64,000 nucleotides of DNA from Combretum micranthum (Eukaryota; Streptophyta; Magnoliopsida; Myrtales; Combretaceae). A model generated the notes under the pieces. It saw only the letters and a list, made by a program, of their open reading frames with translations, did not search any database and was not told the DNA's origin. The stretch covers positions 96,202-160,201 of the forward strand of contig JAMXBD010002817.1 of NCBI GenBank assembly GCA_024138025.1, read 5' to 3'. Position numbers and translations under genes: made by a program. Positions 34,261-46,120 of this stretch are shown piece after piece; position 1 is the first letter of the stretch; every line of letters begins with the position of its first letter.

Positions 34261-35739
34261 TCTTGATTTTGCGATGATAAGAGGATAGTTGACAATAGAC
34301 GTTGTAATTTGTGTTAAAAAGCAAAATTGATAGTAGTAATGTTAGTTTGATGAAAAGGGTCCTCTTAAGCCACTATTTGAAGAACACAAAATACCAATCA
34401 TGTGCCGTTCTTCTTTCGTCAGTCGTTGATCTATGTTGCATCCATTCCAATAACCATGTAGTCACAATAGGACATTAGTTCAACAATCATGCTTAAGAAC
34501 GGATTTGCCAAGACATGATGCCTTGTCAACAAACTGACCAGTTCACCAGAAAACTAGTACCCTATTCTAACCAGACCAAAAATAGGTAGAATAAAAAAAC
34601 AGAAAAAAAAAAAGAGGAAATTTCATGTTGGATATTACACAGATTTTCTCCTTTCTCATTGCTATAGGTAGGTTTAGTTCCTCCTTTACTTGATTTTCAA
34701 AATTACCATCAATTGTTGGTGGAATTGAAGCCTATAAGATCTTTAAGTTCCTATATCTTTAAAGTGTTCCCTATATTTATGGGACAATCTACATGTGGAG
34801 TAATTCAAGGCATTTACATGATAAGGGACTAGAATCTATTGACGGAGTGTCACTTTATGAACCTAGGTTGAATGAAGCGAGCTACAGTAGGAGGATAAGG
34901 GCGTGATAACTATGAATTTGAACTTGCTATTTATGAAGGCTCACTATGAATTTGAACTTGCTATTTATGAAGGCTACGAAGGGGTGTTTTTCGCCAGAGG
35001 AGAGTTTAGTACAATGAAAGGCTAAAGAGAGAGAGCAAAAAAGCATGAGAGAGGTAAAGAAACACAGAGAAGGAACACATGGTCAATATAATGTTGATGG
35101 ATGTGTGTTTTAAAAAATAAAGAAGATAGAAATGAAGATTAGATTAAGGGTTTTCCAAATAGGCTGGATGACTTAAGGGGACCTCTAGTTTTCTAAATAG
35201 ACTTTAAAGCAATTATATTATTCTAAAACCATATTCATTCATTTCATGTTTAGAATAAAAAAAAAAAAAAGCAATTACACTTTTATATATTTGCCTTTAA
35301 AAAGCATAGTCAAAATTATGATTTGTTAGTGAAATAAAATGTATATATTAATCAAGTTTTTCTCATCAGTATATTGAAAAAATATATCCAACAAAATAAA
35401 TTATTCTTTCATAGTATAAATTACACATTAAAAATTATAACATTACAAATATAAATATAGCTACTAAATTCCAATATCAATATTAGTTAAAATGATTATT
35501 TAATATTATAATTTGTTGTATTTCATGTTTGTTCACCATAGTAATCAAATCATAAATTATTTTTTGATATTTTTGTTGACCCAGGTTTGACCCCTGGTTG
35601 AATGTGGTTCAACCCTTGGTTCTAACAACATTGCCAATAACAGCTTCTTTAAGCCATAATCCAATCCTCATGTCTGGAATATAATGATCGATTTTGTCCC
35701 AACTAAATGATGTATTGAACCATGAATGCCCACTTAAAA
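34261..35739. other. Unassigned stretch
   Basis: No gene is seen. It includes a 34-bp period tandem duplication (34909-34975) and purine-rich sequence around 35015-35075. It may hold old retroelement DNA linked to the fragment at 34.2 kb. Confidence 0.4.
34909..34975. repeat. Perfect tandem duplication of 33 bp
   Basis: Two identical copies of a unit beginning ACTATGAATTTGAACTTGCT (34909-34941 and 34943-34975) are one base apart. Confidence 0.9.
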
Positions 35740-35896
35740 CACTATAAGAAAAATGTCATTTAGAAACATAAATTGTATGATGGAAATTGGTAGAAGCAGT
35801 TATATTCTATAAATAAAATCAATGACGATGGTTTTTATAATAGAAATTTACATATAGAGATAGAATTTTATCTCTAAACATGGTTTTCTTATAGTG
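35740..35896. mobile_element. CACTA-type MITE, 157 bp
   Basis: It begins CACTATAAGAAAAATG and ends TTTTCTTATAGTG, terminal inverted repeats of about 13 bp of the CACTA (En/Spm) class. The flanks are AAA on both sides, matching the 3-bp target duplication of this class, although the local A-richness weakens that point. It has no coding capacity and would depend on a CACTA transposase supplied in trans. Confidence 0.8.
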
Positions 35897-36003
35897 AAAA
35901 TGCCAAAAATTGGTAATGATAACAATGAGACTAAGGAAAATTGCTAGTTGCCTATACTAATAAGTATGGAGGTAATACATAATGTATGATTGAAAACTAG
36001 TTC

Positions 36004-36348
36004 CTAAGCTAAATTAGAAAAAGATCCATCATGCTTCACTGCTTGTTCTTTCCTCAATTGTGAGTCAGTGCTTGTTATTGGATAATTAAGCATTAAACCT
36101 AACTCACACTCATCAAGTTCTTCAATGGTCCCAAAGTCCCAATTACTAACATAAGCATTCACTACTATTTTCCTATCAATAATAGCAAGTTTCAATAATA
36201 CATATTGTCGATCCTTTTCTCTACTGGCCACATTAAGTGCTTGCTCCCTTATCATAGAAACATTCACTATAGGATTATCCTTAGATGTAACTAGTACATC
36301 CTTAAATTCTTCAAAAGCACATGTATGTGGTTCTAAAATTTCATGCAT
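36004..36348 (-). CDS. Unrecognised 114-codon ORF
   Basis: An ATG-initiated frame of 114 codons runs on the minus strand and ends with TAG-type termination at 36004. Its composition looks protein-like: mixed charged and hydrophobic residues, an acidic segment around EELDECELG and an N-terminal HTCAFEEFKDVL. No transmembrane segment, signal peptide or known catalytic motif is visible. I do not recognise the family. The same frame may extend upstream as sequence near 36350-36420, so this could be the last exon of a gene or of a transposon protein. A CACTA MITE lies about 110 bp away, which may be coincidence. No promoter or splice site could be fixed. Confidence 0.3.
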   Translation of the reverse strand: MHEILEPHTCAFEEFKDVLVTSKDNPIVNVSMIREQALNVASREKDRQYVLLKLAIIDRKIVVNAYVSNWDFGTIEELDECELGLMLNYPITSTDSQLRKEQAVKHDGSFSNLA

Positions 36349-38369
36349 TGTATGCTTGTCATTAACACATATATCATTACAAGCCTCTCCTTCATAATCA
36401 CTCTTTCTTTCTTACTGTTCAGAAAAATAAAATCTATCTTCTTGTCAATCATATTCAAAAGGTCCAAAATGTATCATGAGTGCCTTAACAAAAAGATCTC
36501 ATATTTTAAAGTTGTTCAATTTATCCATCCACTTATAATATATATTAGTTAATCTTGCATAGCAAAACATACTAATTTTGCATAATATTGTTCCTCTATA
36601 TGGTAAAAATTCAAAAAATACTCCACCTGGCACTCATGTAATCATATCATTTCCATAAAATTGTGGATTTTCTTCTATTACTATATATGATTGCAGGAGA
36701 AAGTGCTCATAAAATAGTTTCTTGAAAGAATCCATAAAAAGGTGAATTCAATCCCAAACAATTCAATCTTGACTTTACAAATTATAAAGAAAATTCAATG
36801 TTACTTACTAGTGAATGGGCCTTCTAATTTGCATGTTAGAAATGTAAATCTTAGCTGCTTATTAGTGTACCTAGAAAATGATGAAACAAGTGTTGGTTGA
36901 TTTGAATCATTGATATCTTCTTAGTTCTGATTCAACACCAGTATTCTTGTAGGGCTTATATAACTTCTCTTTTCCACTTGTTACTATTCAATCATGGTTG
37001 GCAATTTGAAATTTATAAGCTAAGATGAACTTGGACAGGAGAATCAATCAAAAGGAAAGACGAAGGAACTTGACTAGTTGGGTAAAGAATTTCATGAAAA
37101 AATATTAATAAAGATACATAATGTTGTACTCCTTTGTTCGATGACATACAAATCAATGGAGAGTGAATGATATTATCTTGTACTATGAAACTATTAAATT
37201 ACAGAAATCTAATGGAATTGGAGAAAGAGACTATATTGATATTTTATTAAAAAAATATTAACTATTTTGAAAATTTAAAGACATAGATATTATTTTAAAA
37301 ATTGGAAGGCTAATAATAATCGGAATACAAAATGAATAAACTTTGGTGTATTTTCAAAATGAAGATATATATATATATATACATGTTTTATACAAAATTC
37401 TTAGCTTATTAGGACCTTAGATGGTATAAGATTTCAATTATTCTCATGATGGAAAGCTAAATGTGGCCATGATGCTTTTGGGGAACAGAAACAGATTTTC
37501 GAAAAGGCTAAAGCATGTGTGCCAATGTTTTCACATCACATCATCTAATGAAAAAAAGAATTCTTATTGAAAAGTGGACATCTTACTCCATAACGTTTAG
37601 GGAACAAAATTAAAGAACAATTGATTTGATAAGCAGCTCTCGATCTAATTGGGATTCTCCTTTAAATTCTAGATATCATATAACCTTTTCGATTTAAGAT
37701 GTTGATATGGATACTTAATCTACTTAATGCTAGACTTGAAGAGTATAAGGACCTCTTATATTTAAAATTAGTCTAGATTTTTTTTTATGGTTTATTAAAA
37801 AAATAATAAAACTATATGTAAAGCACGCAAGTATAAATTGTTATCAACTCGTTAGAATTTGCTAAGTTTAATTCCATTACCAATTACTCATGGGTCTTTA
37901 TTTAATTATAAAAATGGGTAAACTTGATGTTGACTTACTAAAGGACAAGGAGAAAAAGAAAAGGAATGTCGTCTCAAGTTTCACAGACGTTTCATTGCAG
38001 ATATTCAATGCTCATGTTCTTTCCTATCATATGCTATATGGGAACTTCCATTTGACAAAATTTTAGAACCATAGAATTTTTTGATAATACATATATAAAA
38101 TAGTAAACGTTAGTCCACATTAATTAATTTAACTGTGGTAATTACTTGTCGCTCATTTTCATCAGGAGTATGACATCATATGACATCTTTCTTTGTTGCT
38201 ATTTTACAAGGTTCTTGTTTAGCGAACTGTTTTCGTCATGCACATAATTTGTTAACCTGAAAAGGTCCTCTTTCTAGAAACACACAAAATGGGCTAAGGC
38301 ATCAACAGTTTTTGTTGTCTTTACCTTTAAATTTGTTCCCTAAACATTTAAGTAACTAATTTTTCTTCT
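36349..38369. other. Unassigned AT-rich stretch
   Basis: No gene or element protein is seen on either strand. An AT microsatellite lies near 37367-37382. The small frame at 36343-36552 is the opposite strand of the unrecognised ORF region and is not proposed. Confidence 0.4.
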
Positions 38370-38660
38370 ATTGCAATAAGTGCTTGTTGCATCAAATAAA
38401 AGGCGACAAATTTTTTAATAAATGCAACACAATATAAGTGTTGCGTAACTAAATTAGAAACATTGAATTAATAAATTAATGCAACAAGGTTTCTATTTTA
38501 AAGCAACAAATTTCTTATATTAATGCAACATTTTAATTAAGCAATGGTAACATTATTGAGAATTCAACAACAGCTAATTACAATTATATGAAACGCAATA
38601 TTTTGTATTTTTGCATTGATTTTTAAAGTCATAAGCATTGGTTTTTTTATTTATATCACA
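38370..38660. repeat. GCAACA-motif-rich block
   Basis: TGCAACA or AGCAACA occurs near 38424, 38480, 38502 and 38524, with an inverted TGTTGC near 38385. Dense short motifs of this sort are typical of CACTA subterminal regions. The adjacent TTTTTCTTCTATTG (near 38362) resembles a decayed CACTA end. The assignment is tentative. Confidence 0.3.
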
Positions 38661-39490
38661 ATCAATATTATTGGAATTGATGAAATTTGCAAAATAGGAA
38701 GTAATCTTTTCATTTAATTTCAACACTGCTTATAAAGAAGCAATCTTTTTATTTCTTTTCAATATTGCACTTAACTTTAGCTATTATTAACTCATTACAT
38801 TTAATACAATATTGATAGCTATATATATATATATATATATATGAACATTACTAATACTTATACTTGAAAATGCATGTCATTAAAATATAATTACATCAAA
38901 CAAAGGTTACTAAGATACAAATAATTACATCTTTAAAACATTTCTCTACAATAAAAATGATCATAAAGATATTTATTGAACTTCAAATCTATAATATGTA
39001 GATAATGTGTAGCTAAAGATCAACGGCATATTTTACTCAAATCCTTGGGTTTTATCATTAATTTCTTCATATTGAGACTTATCCTGCAAAATATAAAATA
39101 TCAATATACATTATAAAAGAAATTTAAGTATAATTGATCACTTAGTAAAAGAAAAAAAAAAGAATAATCAATTTAATACTTGTTTATGAGAGACATTGTA
39201 CATAGATATGAAAAAATATATTAACATTATATAAGTTGATTAATTTCTTCTACAACAATATATATAAATATATTTATAGCAAGAACTAGTTTTATAACTA
39301 TCATGAAGAAAAAAATCCAATATTCATATGCCATTATATAATATATGCCTACAAGTCTTTCACAAATAAATCCAACACAAAAAAGAAAAAACACAAAGCA
39401 CAATAAACTTGATACGCAAAGCCAATTCAAATTTCATTAGCTAATATGTGAAATAATTAATCAATCACAAAACCCATGAATTCCTAGCAA
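38661..39490. other. Unassigned stretch with an AT microsatellite
   Basis: An (AT)n run spans about 38819-38842. On the minus strand a GCAG-preceded short segment near 39040-39085 looks exon-like and reads DKSQYEEINDKTQGFE followed by a stop, but nothing supports it further. No other feature is seen. Confidence 0.3.
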
Positions 39491-39840
39491 GTAAATACTA
39501 AAAAAATTGAATTTTTATAAGATTTAATGAAACATAAGAGAAATTTTCTTTTGCATACCACTTGAGGAATTAGCCAGGTCGTCAATTGTGGTAATGATCA
39601 AATAGGGTATTGTCTAATGTGGCAATCAACTAAATTGTGTTTCTAATTGAACAACATGAATAAGTAGTGGGCAAATACTAGAAAAGAATAAAAAATGATT
39701 GAACTTCTATAAGATTTAAGAGAAATCACCTTTTGCATACCAAAAAAGGAATTAGCTAAGTCATCAATAGTAACAATGATCCAAATAGAGCATCGTCTAC
39801 TATTGTAATTAACTAAATCATGTTTCTGATTGAATCAAAT
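39491..39840. repeat. Diverged tandem duplication, about 180-bp period
   Basis: Two copies (about 39491-39660 and 39671-39840) share AAATACTA, TATAAGATTTAA, CTTTTGCATACCA, GGAATTAGC and AACTAAAT blocks in the same order. They differ by many substitutions and small indels. The function is unknown. On the minus strand each copy ends with a GGTATGCAAAAGG motif that resembles a splice donor context. Confidence 0.6.
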
Positions 39841-39965
39841 TGGGAGAAAAAGAAAAGCACAAGTTAGTAGAGAGAGAGAGAGAGATGAGACTTGATGAGT
39901 GTTGTTAGCCGTGGGACTAAGAAAAAACCAAGATGTTAGTTAGATTGAGCACATTGTTCGGTGAA

Positions 39966-40023
39966 TATGATGATGATGATGATGATGATGTGAGTGTGTG
40001 TGTGTGTAGAGAGGGAGAGAGAG
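39966..40023. repeat. Compound microsatellite (GAT)n-(GT)n-(GA)n
   Basis: Runs of GAT, then GT, then GA follow each other with almost no interruption. A further (GA)n lies at about 39869-39886. Confidence 0.85.
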
Positions 40024-41007
40024 TAGGGAAGGATGGTAGAAGAAACTAGGTAAGGAAATTGAAGAACAAAATGAAAAAGAAGAGAATAGTAATGTCAAGA
40101 GTGGTGAATGTAAAATGAGAAAGCAAGAGGGAAAAGTTGGAGGGAAAGAAAAAGTAAATGAAAGAATGGAGGGAAATTTGGGGGTTCTTTTGTTTTTGTT
40201 TCTATGCTATCAAATTATAATTAGTAACTTATAATTATTTTTATTAGCCTAAAATTTTTATTGTGCAAAATATTATGTTTCGTATATGGTATAGTATATA
40301 CCTTATAACACGATCTTTTATATAAAAAAGTATGTTTATTTTTTAATATATATTATAACATCTATAAATTATATATGGATATATTATTAATATATATATA
40401 TATATAGTACTTGCTTAAATAAGATAATTATTTTAATATAAATTTCCTATTTTATAACTTAATATATTATATATGTACCATATATGTAAAGACCACTCAT
40501 ATATAAAGCTAAGCGTGTACAGTCCCTAGCCAGGTTGTCTATAAAGAAAGAGTTTGTATGGATTGTTTGTCCACACTTGTTGTAAGAACTATTCTAAAAC
40601 ATATCATAAAGAGAATACATAATATTACAACACTTTGCTATCCTTTCATCAACATAATTAAGGACTTAATACCTCTATGTACATAGATATTACTAAAGAT
40701 AGGCTTAAGATCAAGCCTACAACAAAATACATTGTATTTTTGAAAAGGTCCATAACATCTATTACATTTACCATAAAAACATCCATTTTCTAATCTATTA
40801 CAAAACATAAGATGGAATTCCTAATTGCTTTAGTCATCCAGAAAATCCTCGAAATCAGTCTCATAACACAACTAAGAATAAAATTCATCATCTTCAACAC
40901 CTGCAAAGTAGCAATGTGAGCCAAAGGCTTAGTACACAAATAATGCAAGTAAATTCAAAGTGATAAGCATACTTAGGCTAAATGCAATACAAATAAATAA
41001 TTTAAAT
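40024..41007. other. Unassigned, partly LTR-like stretch
   Basis: No gene is seen. Around 40900-40960 the motif GTGAGCCAAAGGCTTAGTA resembles the CACTAAGC landmark of the long LTRs, so part of 40500-41000 may be a fragment of another long LTR on the minus strand. No ends were identified. An AT run lies near 40390-40406. Confidence 0.3.
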
Positions 41008-41046
41008 CACTACAACAAATTTAGCATATTGAGGCATATTAATTTG
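41008..41046 (+). mobile_element. CACTA left terminus cut by the chromovirus
   Basis: CACTACAACAAATTTAGC is a good CACTA-class terminus. Only 39 bp remain before the chromovirus LTR starts at 41047. The rest should lie beyond the right edge of the window. No right end was found, so chance cannot be excluded. Confidence 0.45.
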
Positions 41047-44000
41047 TGTCACGCCCTAAAGGTATCTTAGGAGTAGTAAACAAGCCACACTTGAATACTA
41101 TTACTAGTTAATTTTCAAAGAATGACAATTTTTAAACAACATAATCTTTTAGTTGCTTAGATAAGAAAAGACAAATACATGTAAGACATAATTTAGTAAT
41201 TAACTGTCATCACAAGTAAAGGGTATCATAAAGATATACAGACCGTATAACCTTTCCATAAATGTCCAAATACATAATTAATAAACCATATACTAACTAA
41301 TTTATACTAGGAATAATAGAAAACAACTTACCCCAATTTGACCCATGAGAATCCAACTCCTAACTCTTACCAGTGCCACTCCCAGATGTAACTAGTCATG
41401 GTCATAATGTAAACTTAAAATGTCTTTAGGAGTGTGAGCGAAACCATAAGTCAGTGAATAACTAGAACTTACCACATATCCGATAAGTTTATTAAAAATC
41501 GTATGAAATGCATCAATCAAGCATATGCACGAATACAAGCCTGGACAACCTGGAATCCAAAGTAGGATGAAGATTTACCCTCTCATCGAGGTTGAAGGAA
41601 TACAATACTATAGCCTACCTACCCAAGAGAGACTAAGCATATAGGGAAACAACAATACTCACTTTAATTATTACTTTAAATTTATCATATCTTTAACACT
41701 CATTTCTTGTTTTTAACCTTAGTAACCCCATTAAGTGTTAGTCATTTCAAAGCGATACCATAAGCAGCGTCCTTCACTTATCATTTAGTTCATATGGTAT
41801 CGATAGAACAAAGTTAATCTTGCATAGAACTAGTAGCTTCTTTGCCTAGAAAAACAAGCATTACCAAATATTCGAAACACTAACATGTAGTAGGCTGCCA
41901 ATTACTCAAATGTGCATGCAAATCATGCAATGCATGTTCATTTCATTTATGGTACCAGTGTTTTTTATTAAGGTTTAAGGTGATCAATCATTGCATAGAC
42001 AAGCAACACGTTCATACAGATTTCTATTATTATTATTAAGTATCTTAGCAATTAACAAATTCATAGAGCAAACAATTCCCACAAAACCCATACAACAAAT
42101 TCATGTTATTGTTTTTCATTTAAGATCAGCTAAGCTACAAGCATACACATATAAAAGTTTGAGTTACGTATCTGCTCATACTGGCTAATCGTGATAACCA
42201 ACATAGAAATCCTCACAAGTATAAAATCACCTATTGAGATGATTAAATATATTCATTAATACAATATAAATTATATAATTAAACTCCTATGAGTGTCTAA
42301 GTATCCTATACTGATATTTGGTTTTTTTTTCTATTATTATATTGGTCCTTTAATGGTCCTATGAAATAATTATTATTTAATATTTATTTTTATTTTTCTT
42401 TTCTTAATCTTGTTTGATATTTATATATTTTTATTGGGTAGTTGTAGAATTTATATTCAGTAGATTGACATCTTATCATCACTTCTATATTGTTCTTTAG
42501 TTAACTTATTATAGTAACTAATATTTATTTTCTATCATTTAGTTTCGTCGTGATCTTGATTTGTCTTTATATTATTACCTAACTATTTTAGAAATCATAT
42601 CTTTGATATTTTAGCTTATTTTAAATTTCTATTCTTATATATTTATACCCATATAAGTTGAGTTTTAAGTAATTTCATAATTTATTCTTATTTGTAAAGT
42701 ATACTAATATTAGCAATAATGATAACAAGATTATTAGTATAATAATATATAATAATATTAATATTAATATTCATAACAGTAATGATAATAATAATATTAA
42801 TCTTAATGACAATAACAATAATAATAACATTAATAAAATAATAATAATAATTCTCATAATAATATAATAATAATAACAAATGGAATAAAAGGCGAGAGAA
42901 ACATAGGGAGTTCACCACCTCGTGTACAACCCATGCTCTTCTGGGGATTCAATATTCTTCTCCTTCCAAGTTCCATGCATTTTGATCCTTTTTTTTTGAT
43001 TTTCCATATCCAACTTGTTTTTAAACTATTCCTAAGTGTTTTTACTTTATATTTTATACATATATCATCCTACAATATATCAACAATATAATCCTTGTTT
43101 TATGAATCTAAAAAGTGTAACTAGGTTTATCAAAGTTTACCTTGTTATGGATGTTTTAAACACCGTTCTCAAGGTGGTTTTAAACCTAGGATTAACAAAC
43201 ATTATTTAAGTTAATGTTTTAACAAAAACTAACACAAAAACGAATTTAACTCACCTTGTTTTTCCCTTTCCCAAGCTTGTTTTGTGCTACTTTTATGGAG
43301 CTTGTTTATGGTAGTTTTGATGTGTGTTTTCATAATGTAATGTGAACTAATTTGGCTGTTGTTTAATGGTTTTGTTGCTGCAAGTAGTTTTGATTTAATG
43401 GCTTTGTTCCTTTGTTAATTATGAAGCTATATAATATATATATATATAGAGAGAGAGAGAGAAGAAGAGGGAAGCAACAAATTTAGCTAAAGAAGAAGAG
43501 ATCCACCAAATTCGGCTTGTCTCTGGCTGCTTCTATAATGCATTTAATGAGCTTGTTTAATTGGCTCACTTTGATTGTCTATTGTACAATTTTCTTGACT
43601 TTTATTTGTTCTTCCTTAACTCTTGTGCTTCAAAATTCGGCTAACAATTATCAATGCAATCCCAGCCATGTTTTTTTTTTTTTTTAATACTACATGCACC
43701 TTATATGTCCATTATGTATCATATATCTTTTAATTAATCATTTAGCTCAGTTTTAGGGTAGTTTATTAAGTGAAACAGGTACAAATATGGCAATCATTCA
43801 AGAGTTTTATCTCCAAAAATTTATATATAGTTCTACAAATTTCTAGATTGTTATTGAGTTCAACTTTAGGTTTAAAGTTTACCCAATTAATTACTTTTAG
43901 AGTTTTAGTTCCCGCGATTAGGTTTTCTAAATTTAATAAGTCAATTTTTGTTTTAGGCTCTAATAGCTTTAGACTTAATAATTAGAATAATGGTGTGACC

Positions 44001-44368
44001 CAAATTTTTATTTGGATTTTAGATTATAAGTTATGGATCTATTTTTTGTTTTTATTGTGTTTTTATAACCCTAGCGGTTTATCTTTAAGTTATCGTTTTC
44101 TAAACTATAAGCGTAATTGGTTATTTACTCATTATCACATTTAAAATCTTAACCAAGTTATTCTAATATCTTGATTTTTTGATACCCACTATAAAATCTT
44201 ATTAGTAGTATTTATACTATCTAGAAAACTTTGTTTTAAGGTTTGAAGATATATAGGCATACTACTCCGTAATTTTATTCTAGAGTTTTTGTTAAGTTCA
44301 ATATTAAACCATATTTTTTATTTACATTCTGTTTATTTTTACCGGTATGAAAAAATTTGGGGTTTACA
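41047..44368 (-). repeat. 3' LTR of the chromovirus (3.3 kb)
   Basis: Read on the minus strand it begins TGTAAACCCC at 44368, right after a purine-rich tract, and ends GGGCGTGACA at 41047. These are the same ends as solo LTRs A to D, so these LTRs form one superfamily of long LTRs. Internally it is diverged: an (ATA)n-type microsatellite fills about 42713-42880, an (AT)n-(GA)n run lies at 43431-43461, and the G4-N-C4 landmark of the solo LTRs was not found. Confidence 0.82.
42713..42880. repeat. (AAT)n-type microsatellite region
   Basis: A long imperfect array of AAT/ATA triplets lies inside the chromovirus LTR. It gives rise to an Ile/Asn/Tyr-rich artefact frame. Confidence 0.85.
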
Positions 44369-44889
44369 TTCTTTTCACCCTTCCACCAACCACCCCTCCC
44401 CCACCCAAAACCTACCTACAAAAACACAAAGATTGCTTACATTACTGAGTTTTCAAAAGATGGGGATAACTCTTCTTGATCTCATCTTTAGTTCCCATGT
44501 CATTTTCTCATTCGGGAATCTTATAACACTTTGACATAATGGATCTTTTATTTTTGATAGCTTACACTTTTTTGTCAAATATTCGAACAAGATGCTTTTC
44601 ATATGTTAAGTTGTCTTTTGGGGTTTGCATTCTCTTCGCCCTCCATCCAAAAACCCTTCCCCCACCCACACACACACACACACACACACAAATACAAAGC
44701 TTGCTTACATGCTTGAGTTTCAAAAAGATGGGCATAACTCTTCTTGATCTCATCTTCCAGTTCCTACGTCATTTACTTAGTTCGGGAATCCCATAACACT
44801 TTGAAATAATGGATCTCTTTTTTTCTGAGAGTTTACACTTTCCTATCCAATATCCGAACAAGATGCTTTGTATATGTTAAGTTCTCTTT
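44359..44889 (-). repeat. Tandem duplication of chromodomain end, PPT and LTR start
   Basis: Two units of about 261-270 bp (44359-44619 and 44620-44889) are aligned over their whole length. Each holds, on the minus strand, LTYxKHLVRIxDxKV-like chromodomain sequence, a (K)DEIKKSYxHL end, a purine-rich tract and a TGTAAACCCC or TGCAAACCCC junction. Only the distal junction at 44368 is followed by the LTR. A (CA)n run at about 44666-44691 sits in the PPT of the proximal unit. The element thus carries two chromodomain tails and two PPTs. Confidence 0.82.
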
Positions 44890-46120
44890 AAGATCAATTG
44901 GTTTCAACTCAACCACTTTATCCGGATTTGATACATATTTTCTTAGTACTGATACATGGAAAACATTATGTATACCAGATAAGTAGGGTGGCAATGCAAG
45001 ACGATATGCCAGATTTCAACTCATTCCAATATCTTGAATAGTCCAATAAATCTAAGACTTAGCTTTCCTTTTGTTTATCCACTATGAAGACTTTTGATCA
45101 GCCTTATCTTCAAATAGATGTGATCTCCTTCAATAAATTCTAATTCTCTCCATTTTAGATCTACCCAGCTCTTTTGTCTGTCTTGAGCTTTTTTCATTTT
45201 CTACTTTACCACAATGACTTTGTCAATTGTTTTCTGTACCAATTCAGGTCCAATCATTACTTCGCCACATTATCCTAAAATAATGGTGATCGAGACTTTC
45301 TACAATTTACTGCTTCACATGGTAGGATTCCAATACTTGAGTGGTAACTGTTATTATACGTGAATTCTACCAATAGTAAATGTTGATCCCAATTTCCTTT
45401 GAATTCTAAAATACAAGATCTCAACATATCTTCTAAGGTCTGAATAGTTCTCTCTGTCTGTCCATCAGTTTGAGGATGATAAGTTGTACTGAACTTCAAT
45501 TGTGTTCCCAAAGCTCTTTCTAATCCTTGCCAAAATCTGGAATCAAATTGTGGATCTCGATCTAACACTATACCAGTAAGTACACTATGTAATCTCACAA
45601 TCTCCTTCAAATATATTCGTACCAACTTTTCTAATTGATATGTCATGTTGATTAACAAGAAATGAACTGATTTAGTGAGTCTATTCATAATGACCCAAAC
45701 AGCATCATATCCTACATTTGTATTAGGTAATGAACATACAAAATCCATGGAAATTTGATCTCATTTCCATTCTGGAATTGACAGTGGTTTCAACAATCCA
45801 CCGGGTCTTTGGTGTTCAGCTTTTACCTTTTGGCATACTTCACACTTAGCAACAAATTCTGCAACATCTTTTTTTATCCTATTCTACCAATATGCACTTT
45901 TGCAGATCTTGATACATCTTTGTTTCTCCTGGATGTACAGAATATCCAAAATAATGTGCTCCATGCATTAATTCCTTCGTCAAGCTTTCATCACATGGTA
46001 CATACAATCTCTTATTCATCCTCAATACTCCATTTTCATCCACATGAAAATCCTTATATTTCCCTTATGATGTCCCTTCTTTAATCTCTTGGAATTCTGC
46101 ATCCTCTTTATGAGCTTCCT
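44890..46120 (-). pseudogene. Chromovirus integrase and chromodomain start
   Basis: The HHCC zinc-binding region is eroded (HxxHPGxTKMYQDL at about 45930-45990). The core frame 45275-45748 reads MDFVCSLPN, WVIMNRLTKSVHF, DRDPQFDSRFW, FSTTYHPQTDGQTER and YNNSYHSSIG. All three catalytic residues (Asp of MDF, Asp of LDRDP, Glu of QTER) are present. Downstream is the C-terminal GKLSLRFIGLFKILE segment with the GPF/Y-like module, then LHCHPTYLV and the chromodomain start LTYTKHLVRILDRKV near 44840-44890. In this family the chromodomain is thought to steer integration to particular chromatin. Stops and frameshifts interrupt the C-terminal part. Confidence 0.85.

Noticed and set aside
41991..42188. 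65-codon frame in the chromovirus LTR region.
   Set aside because: It lies antisense in the 3' LTR and has no recognisable motif.
42688..42918. Ile/Asn/Tyr-rich 76-codon frame.
   Set aside because: It is the translation of an (AAT)n-type microsatellite inside an LTR.
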